Part shown: positions 38,145-47,975 of the stretch, in pieces
Layout: each line of letters opens with the position of its first letter
Position numbering within the stretch: the first letter of the stretch is position 1
DNA from: Porticoccaceae bacterium
Lineage (GTDB): Bacteria > Pseudomonadota > Gammaproteobacteria > Pseudomonadales > Porticoccaceae
Length of the DNA: 64,000 nucleotides
Direction of reading: 5' to 3'
Assembly (NCBI GenBank): GCA_902562425.1
Contig: CACETF010000003.1
Coordinates: 1 to 64,000, forward strand
Made by a program: the position numbers and the translations under genes
The notes under the pieces: generated by a model
The model's input: only the letters and a program-made list of their open reading frames with translations
Databases searched by the model: none
Told to the model about the DNA's origin: nothing

Positions 38145-38804
38145 TTAGTTTGCTCTCATCAAGTCGTCAAAGTGTGGCAATGCATTAAAATCACGGTATT
38201 GATTTTTTTTAGCCTTGCTGTCAGGTTTTTCAATGCCAGTCAGAAAAGCAATTCCATATGTCCTAGCTGATTGAAGGATATCTTCGGAATCATCAATGAA
38301 AAGTGTCCTCTTTGGATCAAAATTTACATCTTGCTGCAAGTGTTCCCAGAATTTTAGGCTTTCTTTTGGGAAGCCGTAATCATGTGAAGATATTATCAAG
38401 TCAAGATTATGTATGAGATCCGTCTTTGAACATTTTATTCTTAGATCACCTTTGTCTGCGTTAGTTAACAAAATCCTTGATTTGTTCATGTTCATGAGGG
38501 TCTTGAGAAATATCATGCCACCGGGACGTTCTTTAATAAGATGGCTAATTTCTCTCTTCAGTTCAAGGATATCTACACACAGTTCATTAGACCAAAATTT
38601 CGCCGAGTACCAATTCAAAGTTCCTACATGCTGTAAAAGGAGCGAGCGAATTTTGTCTTGAACCTCTCCTAAAGGTTGATTAAAAAGTTCTGAGTATCGT
38701 AAAGGTAAGTGACGTGACCAGAATTCGTTATCAAAATTCAGGTCTAAGAGCGTTCCATCCATATCGATAAAAACGGTATCAATAAGCTTCCAATCAACAA
38801 CCAT
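38145..38804 (-). CDS. yrfG: HAD-family GMP/IMP nucleotidase YrfG
   Basis: This HAD-superfamily phosphatase is related to E. coli YrfG, which dephosphorylates purine monophosphates. The catalytic aspartates are in motif I DTVFIDMDGTLLDL. Motif II is ILLTNADKGD, and the acidic motif IV is LFIDDSEDIL. I take the ATG at 38804 (MVVDWKLIDTVF, 219 residues); the frame stays open to a GTG at 38828, but alignment with YrfG favours the shorter form. It shares an operon with hslR and hslO. Confidence 0.88.
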   Translation of the reverse strand: MVVDWKLIDTVFIDMDGTLLDLNFDNEFWSRHLPLRYSELFNQPLGEVQDKIRSLLLQHVGTLNWYSAKFWSNELCVDILELKREISHLIKERPGGMIFLKTLMNMNKSRILLTNADKGDLRIKCSKTDLIHNLDLIISSHDYGFPKESLKFWEHLQQDVNFDPKRTLFIDDSEDILQSARTYGIAFLTGIEKPDSKAKKNQYRDFNALPHFDDLMRAN

Positions 38805-38870
38805 AGTTATCCACGTAGAAAAATACACTTGCAGTTATTTAGTATACTATAAAGTTTTCTGACTTAGTAA

Positions 38871-38897
38871 TTGATGTTTTATTCATGATGATATAAT
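38871..38897 (+). promoter_or_regulatory. Candidate promoter for cysQ
   Basis: TTGATG (38871-38876) and a perfect TATAAT (38892-38897) are separated by 15 bases, shorter than the ideal 17. The -10 box lies 19 bases before the cysQ ATG, with AGAGGA as the ribosome-binding site between, so the leader would be very short. The region also separates cysQ from the divergent yrfG. Confidence 0.4.
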
Positions 38898-38916
38898 TCT
38901 ATTAAGAGGAAATGGC

Positions 38917-39735
38917 ATGGATTGGAAATTAATGAATTCAGTCCTAGAAATAGTAGCAGCGGCAAGCGCATCTATTTTGGAAATTTATAAATCTAAAAAT
39001 TACGATTTATGTAAGAAAAATGACGGCTCCCCGTTGACGTGTGCTGATCTTTCAGCGCATCAAATCATATCAGATGGCCTACAAAAGTTAGAATCAACTA
39101 CTCCAATACTATCCGAAGAGTCGAGGCAAATTAGTTGGATAAATCGGGCTTTGTGGGAGCGCTATTGGCTTGTGGATCCTTTGGATGGCACATCGGAGTT
39201 CTTAGCAGGGAATGGAGAGTTCAGTGTCAACGTGGCGTTGATTCAATCGAATAAACCCATAATGGGTGTCGTTGATATTCCGGTTCAGGGAATTACCTAT
39301 TTTGGGGGTTCTCATGGCGGCGCCTATAAGCGCGATTCGTTGGGTCAGAGGGAAATAAATTGTCGCTCTGTGGCTTCCGTTTTAGGGGGAAGAAATGCAA
39401 TGGTGGTCATGATGAGTCGCAGGCACGGAGATACAAAAGCTGTTGAGTTAGTAGAAAAAATTAAACGCTTCATAGGACCTTGTGAGGTCAAAAATGTCGG
39501 TAGCTCTATAAAAATATGTATGATTGCGGAGGGAAAAGCTGACCTTTATCCGCGGCTTTCGACGACTTGTGAATGGGATACCGCGGCTGCACAGGCAGTA
39601 CTGGAGGCAGCTGGGGGTGCTATACTGGACGAAAAGATGCAAGTTCTTTCGTACAACACAAAGACAGATCTAAAGAATCCTTTTTTTTACGCTGTTGGTG
39701 ATATCACCTATGATTGGCAAAGAATACTATTTTAA
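38917..39735 (+). CDS. cysQ: 3'(2'),5'-bisphosphate nucleotidase CysQ
   Basis: CysQ hydrolyses PAP, a by-product of sulphate assimilation, to AMP. This inositol-monophosphatase-fold protein of 272 residues carries the metal-binding motifs LSEESR, VDPLDGTSEFL (about residues 87-97) and WDTAAAQAVLEAAGG. FLAGNGEFSVNVALI is typical of CysQ. It is convergent with mrcA, leaving only 20 bases between the stop codons. Confidence 0.94.
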   Translation: MDWKLMNSVLEIVAAASASILEIYKSKNYDLCKKNDGSPLTCADLSAHQIISDGLQKLESTTPILSEESRQISWINRALWERYWLVDPLDGTSEFLAGNGEFSVNVALIQSNKPIMGVVDIPVQGITYFGGSHGGAYKRDSLGQREINCRSVASVLGGRNAMVVMMSRRHGDTKAVELVEKIKRFIGPCEVKNVGSSIKICMIAEGKADLYPRLSTTCEWDTAAAQAVLEAAGGAILDEKMQVLSYNTKTDLKNPFFYAVGDITYDWQRILF

Positions 39736-39755
39736 GCTGTGATGTTGTTCCCTCC

Positions 39756-42260
39756 TTAGAATAAGTCCTCAGGGATTGGATTCTGCTGATCTATTGGTAA
39801 TTCCCCTGTCCCCTTCAATAATTCTGGAACCTCATCACTTTTGAAGTACTCGAAAATCCCTTCCTGATTTGCACCAATTCTTTTTCCTGTCTCCTCATCA
39901 ATTTTTACACGAACTAGTCCGCTCGGTTGCAATTTTGGCACTTGCTTTGTATCTTTGAGTGCTTTTGCCATGAATTCGATCCATATTGGGAGTGCCGCTG
40001 AACCGCCATACTCGTTTTTACCAATTGTCGAATTATCATCAAAGCCTAACCATGCTGTTGCAACAAGAGTTGGTGAATACCCTGAGAACCAAGCATCGCG
40101 AGGTCCATTTGTTGTGCCTGTCTTCCCGCCCAGATCCTCACGATCTAAGATTTTAGCTTTCATTCCAGTTCCACGTTGAATAACGTCTTTGAGAATTGAG
40201 TCAATTATAAATGCAGTCTGAGGATCGAGCACTTGAGGTGCTTGAGAATTGGTGAAACTGGTTGGCCGTTTGAGAGCAAGTTGTAACATTTGCTTATTTA
40301 CTCTATCACTTTGCAATTTTTTTCGATCGCTTAGCTCGGAGAACAAGTTCTCGAGAGCAACATCGACATTAATTAATTCAGATAGTTTTGTATCGGGCAT
40401 TATATTTTGTCCCTCTAGACATTTTGGGCATGCTGACAACGGCTCGGTTGCAAAGATTATATTCCCATCTCTATCAATAACTTTTTCAATTATGAATGGT
40501 TTAATACGGTATCCGCCATTAGCAAAAACCGCGTAACCTGACACAATCTCAAGTGGAGTAAGTGCGTGACTGCCGAGTGCCAGCGACAGATCCAGAGGCA
40601 TATTTCCTGTTTCAAACCCAAAGCCTTGCAGCCCCTCGAGCGCACGATCAATGCCAAGCCTGCGGAGCAATCGGATTGATACAAGATTTCGTGATCGATA
40701 TAATGCCTCCCGTAATCTTGTAGGACCAAAAAATTTTCCGCCGTCATTTTCAGGTCTCCAGGTTTCTTCCAGTTTTTCATCGTTAAAAACTACTGGGGCA
40801 TCGTTAATCAAAGTTGCTGCGGTGAAACCGTTCTTTAGGGCGCTTGCATAAATGAATGGCTTAAAGTTAGATCCAGGTTGTCGGGAAGCTTGTGTTACCC
40901 TGTTAAAATTACTATGCTGATAGTCAAAACCTCCCACCATCGCTTTAATTGCACCATTATTGGGAGTCATGGCAATCAATGCAGCTTGCGCTTTTGGCAC
41001 CTGTGTTAATTGCCAGTCTCGGTCCTTCGTTCTAATAAGACGTATTAGGTCGCCCTTTGAGAAGATTTCATTGGGCGATTTGATGGGATCAGATGTCTCA
41101 TTCACTGTTTTGTATTTTCGTACGTGCTGAAGGCTATCTTTCCAATTAATTGTGTGGAAACGACTCTCAGCATCAAGAGCGATACAAAACTCCTCATTTA
41201 TTTCAACGATAATCATAGGCTGTAATTCGGCAAATATAGGAGTACTTTTTAAGGTGGACAGCCATTCGGTTGACGCAATAGCTTTTTTCTCTGGGCCCCT
41301 GTAACCGTGCCTTTTGTCATAAGTTAATATTCCGGACTGGAGAGCTCGAACTGCATTTTCTTGCATATTAGAGTCGATCGTTGTAATTACACTGTATCCC
41401 CTCGTATAAGCTTCTCGGCCAAACTTTTCGATCACTTTTTGACGAACGAACTCCGCCGAATAGTCAGCCTCAACTTGCGATAACGATCCATGATAAGAAG
41501 CCTCGTCCGGCTCACTGATTGCATTTTGGTACTCTACTTGATCGATATTTCCCAGCGCAAGCATCCTTCCCAATATCCAATCACGTCTCAGAAGAGCCCG
41601 TTGTGAATTGGCAAGGGGATTATATTTTGATGGAGCCTTGGGCAGGCCAGCTATCATTGCAGTTTCGGCTAAACTGAGTTGATTCAGGGATTTTCCATAA
41701 TACACTTGAGCGGCGGCGCCTACACCGTAGGCACGATTTCCCATATAAATTTTGTTGGCATACAAGGATAAAATTTCTTTTTTTGAAAATTCCTTCTCAA
41801 TTTTTAAGGCAAGGATTATTTCATTAAATTTTCTGGTAAACTCCTGCTTCCTGGTTAGAAAAAAATTCCGAGCTACTTGCATGGTAATCGTGCTTCCTCC
41901 ACTGCGGATTGACCCTGTTCGTGCAAGTTCAAGAGCCGCTCTTGCTAAGCCAGAGATAGCGATACCACTGTGCTCGAAAAAACTTGAGTCCTCTGCTGCC
42001 AAAAATGCATTCACCATAGTATTCGGAATTTCTTGGAATGAAACTGGGCTTCGTTTTTTTTCGCCGAACTCTGCGATAATTTTTAAGTCATTTGAGTAAA
42101 TGCGGAGTGGTATTTGCAGCTCGATTTCACTTAGTTCTTCGACAGAGGGTAATTTCGGACTGAGGTATAAATATAAGCATGACGTAAGTACTAAGCCACT
42201 ACTAAAGAGAATAATGCCTAAAAATAGGACAGCTTTCAGAAATTTATTGTACTTTAACAT
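39756..42260 (-). CDS. mrcA: Penicillin-binding protein 1A (bifunctional class A PBP)
   Basis: PBP1A polymerises and cross-links peptidoglycan at the inner membrane. From ATG 42260 it is 834 residues: a membrane anchor (about 10-32), a glycosyltransferase domain with EDSSFFEHSGI and GGSTITMQVARNFFL, an OB-like insert, then the transpeptidase with SXXK in RQPGSNFKPF, YRSRN and KTGTT. The frame is open to a GTG at 42335, but a TATAAT on the minus strand at 42294-42299 lies inside that extension, and MLKYNKF is the better start. Confidence 0.96.
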   Translation of the reverse strand: MLKYNKFLKAVLFLGIILFSSGLVLTSCLYLYLSPKLPSVEELSEIELQIPLRIYSNDLKIIAEFGEKKRSPVSFQEIPNTMVNAFLAAEDSSFFEHSGIAISGLARAALELARTGSIRSGGSTITMQVARNFFLTRKQEFTRKFNEIILALKIEKEFSKKEILSLYANKIYMGNRAYGVGAAAQVYYGKSLNQLSLAETAMIAGLPKAPSKYNPLANSQRALLRRDWILGRMLALGNIDQVEYQNAISEPDEASYHGSLSQVEADYSAEFVRQKVIEKFGREAYTRGYSVITTIDSNMQENAVRALQSGILTYDKRHGYRGPEKKAIASTEWLSTLKSTPIFAELQPMIIVEINEEFCIALDAESRFHTINWKDSLQHVRKYKTVNETSDPIKSPNEIFSKGDLIRLIRTKDRDWQLTQVPKAQAALIAMTPNNGAIKAMVGGFDYQHSNFNRVTQASRQPGSNFKPFIYASALKNGFTAATLINDAPVVFNDEKLEETWRPENDGGKFFGPTRLREALYRSRNLVSIRLLRRLGIDRALEGLQGFGFETGNMPLDLSLALGSHALTPLEIVSGYAVFANGGYRIKPFIIEKVIDRDGNIIFATEPLSACPKCLEGQNIMPDTKLSELINVDVALENLFSELSDRKKLQSDRVNKQMLQLALKRPTSFTNSQAPQVLDPQTAFIIDSILKDVIQRGTGMKAKILDREDLGGKTGTTNGPRDAWFSGYSPTLVATAWLGFDDNSTIGKNEYGGSAALPIWIEFMAKALKDTKQVPKLQPSGLVRVKIDEETGKRIGANQEGIFEYFKSDEVPELLKGTGELPIDQQNPIPEDLF

Positions 42261-42293
42261 AATGTAATTTATGGCTTTTTGAGATTTTTCTTC

Positions 42294-42371
42294 ATTATAG
42301 ATGTGCCACTTGTAAAAGTAATTTTTTCCCTTCACTTATTTGTTAGTTTTAAATCATGAAACGCTTATAAT
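42294..42371. promoter_or_regulatory. Divergent -10 boxes in the mrcA-aroK intergenic region
   Basis: A perfect TATAAT is found on the minus strand at 42294-42299 (34 bases before the mrcA ATG), and another on the plus strand at 42366-42371 (in CTTATAATAG), about 140 bases before aroK. Neither has a strong -35 at ideal spacing; TTAGTT at 42343-42348 is 17 bases from the plus-strand box. They are plausible promoters for mrcA and the aroK-aroB operon. Confidence 0.35.
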
Positions 42372-42511
42372 AGAGGTTGAACGTCCAGATAACACGTATA
42401 ACCTTTAATTTATATTAAATCTTGATGGATTTTTCATAAAATTACATGGATTGCATGGTATGCATGAATAGTCGAAATGATTGGTTAAAAGATTAAATCT
42501 TTGAGTAAGGT

Positions 42512-43030
42512 ATGGAAGGATCAAATATTTTTTTAGTCGGAGCGATGGGGTCAGGAAAATCCTCAGTAGGGAAGGCATTAGCTGAAACTCTTTGCCGGAA
42601 TTTTCTCGATGTTGATGCTGAAATCGAATCGCAAACAGGAGCTAACATCGGATGGATCTTTGATATGGATGGAGAGCAGGGGTTTCGTGATCGGGAATCA
42701 AAAATTTTTTCAATGCTTATTTCAGAGAATACGAATGCTGTAATTGCGACCGGAGGAGGCATCGTCTTGCGAGAAGAGAACAGGCGATTACTGCTTGATC
42801 ATGGATTAGTAATTTATTTATGTGCCAGTTCACAACAATTATATCAACGTACTCGGAAGGATAGAAAACGACCATTGTTGCAAGTCGCGGATCGAAAAAG
42901 TGTGATCGAAAAATTATTGGAAGAAAGAGATCCGTTATACCGTCAAGTTGCTGATATCGTAGTCAACTCTGGACAGGGGAGGCTCTCTCATTCGGTAAAG
43001 AAACTTGCAGAAAAGGTACTAGCGATGTAG
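42512..43030 (+). CDS. aroK: Shikimate kinase I
   Basis: AroK phosphorylates shikimate in aromatic amino-acid synthesis. The 172-residue protein has the P-loop GAMGSGKSSVGKALA, the shikimate-binding DVDAEIE and ATGGGIVL, and the LID region RTRKDRKRPLL. aroB follows after 74 bases, the conserved aroK-aroB pair. The pilMNOPQ genes that often precede aroK are absent. Confidence 0.96.
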   Translation: MEGSNIFLVGAMGSGKSSVGKALAETLCRNFLDVDAEIESQTGANIGWIFDMDGEQGFRDRESKIFSMLISENTNAVIATGGGIVLREENRRLLLDHGLVIYLCASSQQLYQRTRKDRKRPLLQVADRKSVIEKLLEERDPLYRQVADIVVNSGQGRLSHSVKKLAEKVLAM

Positions 43031-43104
43031 TTAATACAACATGATTCTGCAGAGTTAGAACGCCAGTAGGCATTACAATACTTGCTAAGGAAAAAGATTA
43101 CGAA

Positions 43105-44220
43105 ATGGATACGTCGCTCTTAAGACCTAAATCACAGTGTGACATAGTAAACGTGACTTTGGGAGTTCGAAGTTATTCAATTATCATTGGTCCTGGGGCT
43201 ATGGAGGAGGTAGTATTTGCAGACCATATTTTTGGTCGCCGTTTGATGGTTGTAACGAATGAAATAGTCGACCGATTGTATTTCGAAAACATTGCTCAAA
43301 ATTTTAAAGAATTTCAGGTTGACAAAGTAGTGCTCCCTGATGGGGAAAAGATTAAGACTCTCGAGGGTCTTAATGTCATTCTTTCGGCATTGCTTGAGCG
43401 CGGTCACGATCGAACCTCCACTGTGGTCGCATTGGGTGGAGGAGTAATTGGGGACATGGCTGGTTTCGCGGCCGCCGTTTATCAGCGAGGGATTGATTTC
43501 CTCCAAATCCCGACGACCATGCTAGCGCAAGTTGATTCTGCAGTTGGTGGAAAGACTGGCGTTAATCATGCTTTGGGTAAAAACATGATCGGCGCATTCC
43601 ACCAGCCATCAATTGTCATAGCGGATACGATGACATTGAAAACTTTACCCAAGAGAGAGTTTGCAGCTGGTTTATCTGAAGTAATTAAATATGGATTAAT
43701 CGCTGATAGGTCTTTTTTTGATTGGATTGAGAAAAACTTAGATGGTCTGTTGACTCATGATTCGAATTTATTGACATATGCTATCCGTGTGTCCTGTCAA
43801 ATAAAAGCATCAATCGTATCGCAAGATGAGACTGAACAGGGACATCGCGCAACCCTAAATTTTGGGCATACCTTTGGACATGCAATAGAAACTTTTCTTC
43901 AATATCGAGACTGGGTTCATGGTGAGGCAATTGCCGTTGGTATGTTAATGGCAATGAAATTATCGGTCTTACTCGGCAGTATTTCGGAGACTGATTTTGA
44001 TAGGCTTAAAGTAATGCTTGAACGATGTGGACTTCCAACATCGCCACCGATGTTGATGACTGCTGAAGACTTCAACCTTATTATGATGCGTGACAAGAAA
44101 GTTATAGATGGTCAACTGCGTTTGGTTATTTTACAGACACTTGGTCTCGCAACAGTTTCTACTGAGTACGGTGATTCTAATTTACAAAAAGTCTTATCAC
44201 TTCACTGTACCGCTCAGTGA
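43105..44220 (+). CDS. aroB: 3-dehydroquinate synthase
   Basis: AroB converts DAHP to 3-dehydroquinate using NAD and zinc. The 371-residue enzyme has DGEKIKTLEG, the NAD-binding ALGGGVIGDMAGFAAA, IPTTMLAQVDSAVGGKTGVNH, and the metal ligands including HGEAIAVGM and NFGHTFGHAIE. Length is normal. damX/dam, which may follow in other genomes, are not present; hemE is next. Confidence 0.97.
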   Translation: MDTSLLRPKSQCDIVNVTLGVRSYSIIIGPGAMEEVVFADHIFGRRLMVVTNEIVDRLYFENIAQNFKEFQVDKVVLPDGEKIKTLEGLNVILSALLERGHDRTSTVVALGGGVIGDMAGFAAAVYQRGIDFLQIPTTMLAQVDSAVGGKTGVNHALGKNMIGAFHQPSIVIADTMTLKTLPKREFAAGLSEVIKYGLIADRSFFDWIEKNLDGLLTHDSNLLTYAIRVSCQIKASIVSQDETEQGHRATLNFGHTFGHAIETFLQYRDWVHGEAIAVGMLMAMKLSVLLGSISETDFDRLKVMLERCGLPTSPPMLMTAEDFNLIMMRDKKVIDGQLRLVILQTLGLATVSTEYGDSNLQKVLSLHCTAQ

Positions 44221-44284
44221 TGCTTAACGTATGCAGTGCATTGTGTTTATATGTGGGTAAGCCGATCTGTTTGGGGAAGATGTA

Positions 44285-45340
44285 GTGAGTGAGCTTAAAA
44301 ATGATTGCCTCATGAGGAGCCTTTTAAAAAAGCCGGCTTCGCGTACGCCCGTGTGGATGATGCGACAAGCCGGAAGACATTTGCCTGAGTATCGTAAATT
44401 ACGACGTAAAGCTGGCGATTTTATGAGTCTCTGTCGTGATCCAAAACTTGCCTGTGAAATAGCAATGCAACCATTACGTCGGTATGAATTGGATGCAGCA
44501 ATTTTATTCTCCGATATTCTAACAATCCCGGATGCTATGGGTCTAGGTTTGCATTTTGTGGAAGGGGAGGGACCAAAATTTCGTAAACCTCTTCGAACTG
44601 AGCGAGATATTAAATCGCTTTCAGTGATAAACTCCGAGGATGATCTTGCTTATGTCCTAGAGGCGGTATCATTGATTCGAAAGGAATTAGATGGTTCAGT
44701 GCCATTGATAGGATTCGCGGGTTCACCATGGACATTGGCGGCGTACATGATCGAAGGGAAAAGCTCCAGAGACTTTGTGCTCGCCAAGACCTGGCTGTAT
44801 CAGCATCCAGAAATTTTGCATCAGTTACTACAAAAATTAACACTCTCCCTCATTGATTATTTGAATGCTCAAATCGTTAGTGGTGCGCAAGTGATTCAAA
44901 TCTTCGATACTTGGGGAGGAATTCTGAGTGATGCTGCCTATGAACAATTTTCGCTTGCTTATACAAGAGAAATTATAACTAATTTGATTTCACGTTATGA
45001 AGATCGTGAGGTTCCCGTAGTTTTGTTTACAAAAAGTGGTGGAAATTGGCTTGAAGAAATAGCCGCCAGTGGCTGCAATGCGATTGGCTTAGATTGGACC
45101 GTAAGTTTGCGAGAGGCACGACGAAGAGTTGGTGCGAGAGTGGCTCTCCAGGGAAATATGGATCCCACGGTGTTGCGAAGTAATCCAGAATGTATCGAGT
45201 CAGAGGTTCGAAGAATTCTTGATTCCTACGGCAGCGGAAGTGGCCATGTTTTTAATTTGGGTCATGGAATTACTCCAGACATTGACCCCCTTCACGTCTC
45301 AGTGTTCATTGAAGCTGTCCATCGATATTCTGGGGCCTAG
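44285..45340 (+). CDS. hemE: Uroporphyrinogen decarboxylase
   Basis: HemE removes four carboxyl groups from uroporphyrinogen III to give coproporphyrinogen III in haem synthesis. The 351-residue protein begins with the substrate-binding [18 protein letters not shown], has [18 protein letters not shown] with the catalytic Asp, and ends with [16 protein letters not shown]. The start is GTG at 44285. It is convergent with psd, leaving four bases between stops. Confidence 0.98.
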   Translation: MSELKNDCLMRSLLKKPASRTPVWMMRQAGRHLPEYRKLRRKAGDFMSLCRDPKLACEIAMQPLRRYELDAAILFSDILTIPDAMGLGLHFVEGEGPKFRKPLRTERDIKSLSVINSEDDLAYVLEAVSLIRKELDGSVPLIGFAGSPWTLAAYMIEGKSSRDFVLAKTWLYQHPEILHQLLQKLTLSLIDYLNAQIVSGAQVIQIFDTWGGILSDAAYEQFSLAYTREIITNLISRYEDREVPVVLFTKSGGNWLEEIAASGCNAIGLDWTVSLREARRRVGARVALQGNMDPTVLRSNPECIESEVRRILDSYGSGSGHVFNLGHGITPDIDPLHVSVFIEAVHRYSGA

Positions 45341-45344
45341 AGAT

Positions 45345-46199
45345 TTATTCGGAACGTAAAGCTAGTCGCTCACCCATTCGGAGGTCAGCTCCTGAAGTAA
45401 GATTTTCTAGCCATTGAAATTTTGGCACAAACAACAGAATCACGGTAGATCCATACTTAAAACAACCGAGTTCTTCTCCTTTTTTAAACAGTAAATTTTT
45501 CTCTTCGAAGCTATTGTACTTAGGCAAACGTTGCTCCATATTAGCGGATTCCTTCCAAACTGTTTCTATGCCGCGAACCAAAAGTGCTCCCACAAATATT
45601 AAGCAAAAATCACCAAAGTTAGGAGACCTAAAGTAGCAGACTAATCGTTCGTTTCGAGTAAATAAATTGGGTATGGTCTGGCAGGTTTCTGTGTTTACGG
45701 AGTATATATCGCCGGAGAAATAGCAGGTTTTGATTAATTTACAATCACAGGGAGCATGAACTCTGTGATAATTACTGGGCGAGAGATAAATAGTGGCAAA
45801 CTTCCCCATATGAAATGTTTGGGCTATGTCTTCGCACCCAACTAAATCCTCAACGGTATAGTTTCTGCCTTTAGCTTGGAGTATTTTGTTCTTGTAAATT
45901 TGACCAATTTGACTGATTGAGCCATCAACTGGTGAAGATATCGATAGGTCATTCTCATCACATTCGCGGGCGTCTGCCGATAGTCGACGAGTAAAAAACT
46001 CATTAAAAGATAAGTAGAAGTTGATATCAGGATTTTCCACTTCACTCATGTTAATTTTATAAATTTTGATGAACCCTCGGATAAGAAAGTTCTTTAGCCA
46101 TACTCTTTGCGATTCAGCAACAATAGCAGTCAATTTTGAAAGAAGATGTTTTGGTAGTAACCTCTGGAGATTGACTATGAAATATAATTTTATTTTCAT
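45345..46199 (-). CDS. psd: Phosphatidylserine decarboxylase proenzyme
   Basis: Psd makes phosphatidylethanolamine. The 284-residue proenzyme is cleaved autocatalytically at a Gly-Ser-Thr motif, here FKYGST, so Ser251 becomes the pyruvoyl group of a 34-residue alpha chain. FFTRRL, SPVDGSISQIG and the catalytic His region LSPSNYHRVHAP are visible. The residue before GST is Tyr rather than the common Leu. rsgA lies 57 bases upstream, the standard order. Confidence 0.95.
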   Translation of the reverse strand: MKIKLYFIVNLQRLLPKHLLSKLTAIVAESQRVWLKNFLIRGFIKIYKINMSEVENPDINFYLSFNEFFTRRLSADARECDENDLSISSPVDGSISQIGQIYKNKILQAKGRNYTVEDLVGCEDIAQTFHMGKFATIYLSPSNYHRVHAPCDCKLIKTCYFSGDIYSVNTETCQTIPNLFTRNERLVCYFRSPNFGDFCLIFVGALLVRGIETVWKESANMEQRLPKYNSFEEKNLLFKKGEELGCFKYGSTVILLFVPKFQWLENLTSGADLRMGERLALRSE

Positions 46200-46256
46200 T
46201 ATGTAAGTTTGGCTCGTTTTGTGGGAGGTTTTACGTTTTGCTAACTAAAAACCCAC

Positions 46257-47267
46257 TCATGTTCTTTTTAATTCGTCCCTGATGTGATGATAATTTTTTA
46301 ATCGCGTGGCCGATACCAAATTTTTTTTTGTGGCCTCGACAATTGCGCATCCTGATTGTTCATCATGAATACAATCTCGGAACTTGCATTGTCCAAGAAA
46401 CGGATGGAAATCTTTGAAGCCCTGCATAAGCTGCCGGGAGTCAAGATGAGCTAACGAAAATGCGTGTGTGCCCGGTGAATCTATTAAATTCCCGCCACTC
46501 GATACTCTGAATAATTTCGAGGCAGTGGTCGTATGAGAACCCTGTTCGTTTGCTATAGACAAGGTTCTCGTCGGAGAGTTTGCTGTGGGCTCAATGAGAT
46601 TCAAAAGCGATGACTTACCTACGCCGGATTGACCAACAAAGAGCGAGGTTTCATTTCGAAGATGATATTTTATCAAATTAATCCCAAGTGGTATTTTAAC
46701 AGACGAGCGTATCACTGGATAGCCGACGTGCTGATACTTGCTTATAACTTTTTCTAAGTACGTCAAATTTTTATGGTTAGTTAAATCCATTTTGTTGGCT
46801 ACCAATCTCACAACTATTTTCTCTGCCTCAGCGGCCACTATATAGCGATCTATCAAGTTTGGTTTCGGGAGGGGGGCACAAGCTATTACAACAAAAATTT
46901 GACTCACATTTGCAGCAACTGACTTTGTTTTGCCACTGATATCAACTCTGGCCAGTTTAGATGAGCGATTTTTTCTCGCGACGACTACCCCAAATGGGTT
47001 GGCATGTCGCCAAATCACAAGGTCTCCTGCCACTAAAGAGGGTACATTTGCTCGTTTATAACATCGATAATGGTTTCCGCAATGTGCCCCATCTAGACCC
47101 TCAATGAGAATGTGGAGGCCATAATTTGTGATAACAAGGCCGGTCGCCTCAGGCTCCAGCCCCTCAGTGCTACTCTCCAAATCATTGAAGATAATATTTT
47201 TTCTTGCCACTTCATTACCTTGTGCTATGCGTCTCTTTTGTTGTTTGTTTAAAATTTTTTTGTTCAA
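46257..47267 (-). CDS. rsgA: Small-subunit ribosome-biogenesis GTPase RsgA
   Basis: RsgA checks maturation of the 30S decoding centre. It is a circularly permuted GTPase of 336 residues: OB-fold first, then G4 NKMDL, then the P-loop GQSGVGKSSLLN and DSPGTHAF, ending with a zinc-knuckle CKFRDCIHDEQSGCAI. The N-terminus is basic (NKQQKRRIAQ). It is divergent from orn, as usual in Gammaproteobacteria. Confidence 0.96.
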   Translation of the reverse strand: MNKKILNKQQKRRIAQGNEVARKNIIFNDLESSTEGLEPEATGLVITNYGLHILIEGLDGAHCGNHYRCYKRANVPSLVAGDLVIWRHANPFGVVVARKNRSSKLARVDISGKTKSVAANVSQIFVVIACAPLPKPNLIDRYIVAAEAEKIVVRLVANKMDLTNHKNLTYLEKVISKYQHVGYPVIRSSVKIPLGINLIKYHLRNETSLFVGQSGVGKSSLLNLIEPTANSPTRTLSIANEQGSHTTTASKLFRVSSGGNLIDSPGTHAFSLAHLDSRQLMQGFKDFHPFLGQCKFRDCIHDEQSGCAIVEATKKNLVSATRLKNYHHIRDELKRT

Positions 47268-47423
47268 AGGATTCTCTCGACTGCATATAAAATATTACCG
47301 TTTCCATAAATGTTCAGGATATAGCATAATCCAACTTCGTGACAATGGTGAGCCTTTCAATCTTATGAGTGATAGGACCAATTTGTTGTTGGACCCTCAT
47401 TTTTATGCTAGGGAGAGGCAAGA

Positions 47424-47972
47424 TTGGAAAAATTGTCGACTAATTTAATCTGGATTGATCTAGAAATGACTGGCTTACGGCCGTCTGAGAATCGCATTTT
47501 AGAGATAGCGACGGTTATAACGAATAGCGACTTAAAAATTTTGGCGGAGGGGCCAGTGGTCGCAATTAATCAGTCGGAAGAGGAATTGACCACGATGGAT
47601 GAGTGGAATACCACCCAACACTCGCGCTCCGGTTTAATCGACAGGGTAAGAAGAAGTTCGGCCTGTGAAACTTCTGCCATGAGGACAACTCTAGATTTTC
47701 TTGAAAAATGGGTTGACTTCCAAACATCTCCGATGTGTGGAAATTCTATCTGTTTAGATCGGCGTTTTTTGGTCAGACATATGCCAGAGCTAGCTAATTT
47801 TTTTCATTATCGTAATATAGATGTGTCAACGTTAAAGGAACTTGTTCAACGCTGGAAGCCAAGTTTACTGAGAGGATTTAATAAAAACTCTAAACACCTT
47901 GCGCTTGATGACATTCACGATTCGATAGCTGAACTGAAATATTACCGTGATAATTTTATTTCTGTTGAGTAA
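47424..47972 (+). CDS. orn: Oligoribonuclease
   Basis: Orn degrades dinucleotides and very short RNAs, including pGpG from c-di-GMP breakdown. The 182-residue DEDDh exonuclease starts [11 protein letters not shown] (first Asp and Glu), and has [16 protein letters not shown] and the final [17 protein letters not shown] with catalytic His and Asp. The start is TTG at 47424; no in-frame ATG precedes the catalytic DLEMTGL motif. The stop is three bases from the convergent queG stop. Confidence 0.96.
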   Translation: MEKLSTNLIWIDLEMTGLRPSENRILEIATVITNSDLKILAEGPVVAINQSEEELTTMDEWNTTQHSRSGLIDRVRRSSACETSAMRTTLDFLEKWVDFQTSPMCGNSICLDRRFLVRHMPELANFFHYRNIDVSTLKELVQRWKPSLLRGFNKNSKHLALDDIHDSIAELKYYRDNFISVE

Positions 47973-47975
47973 TGT

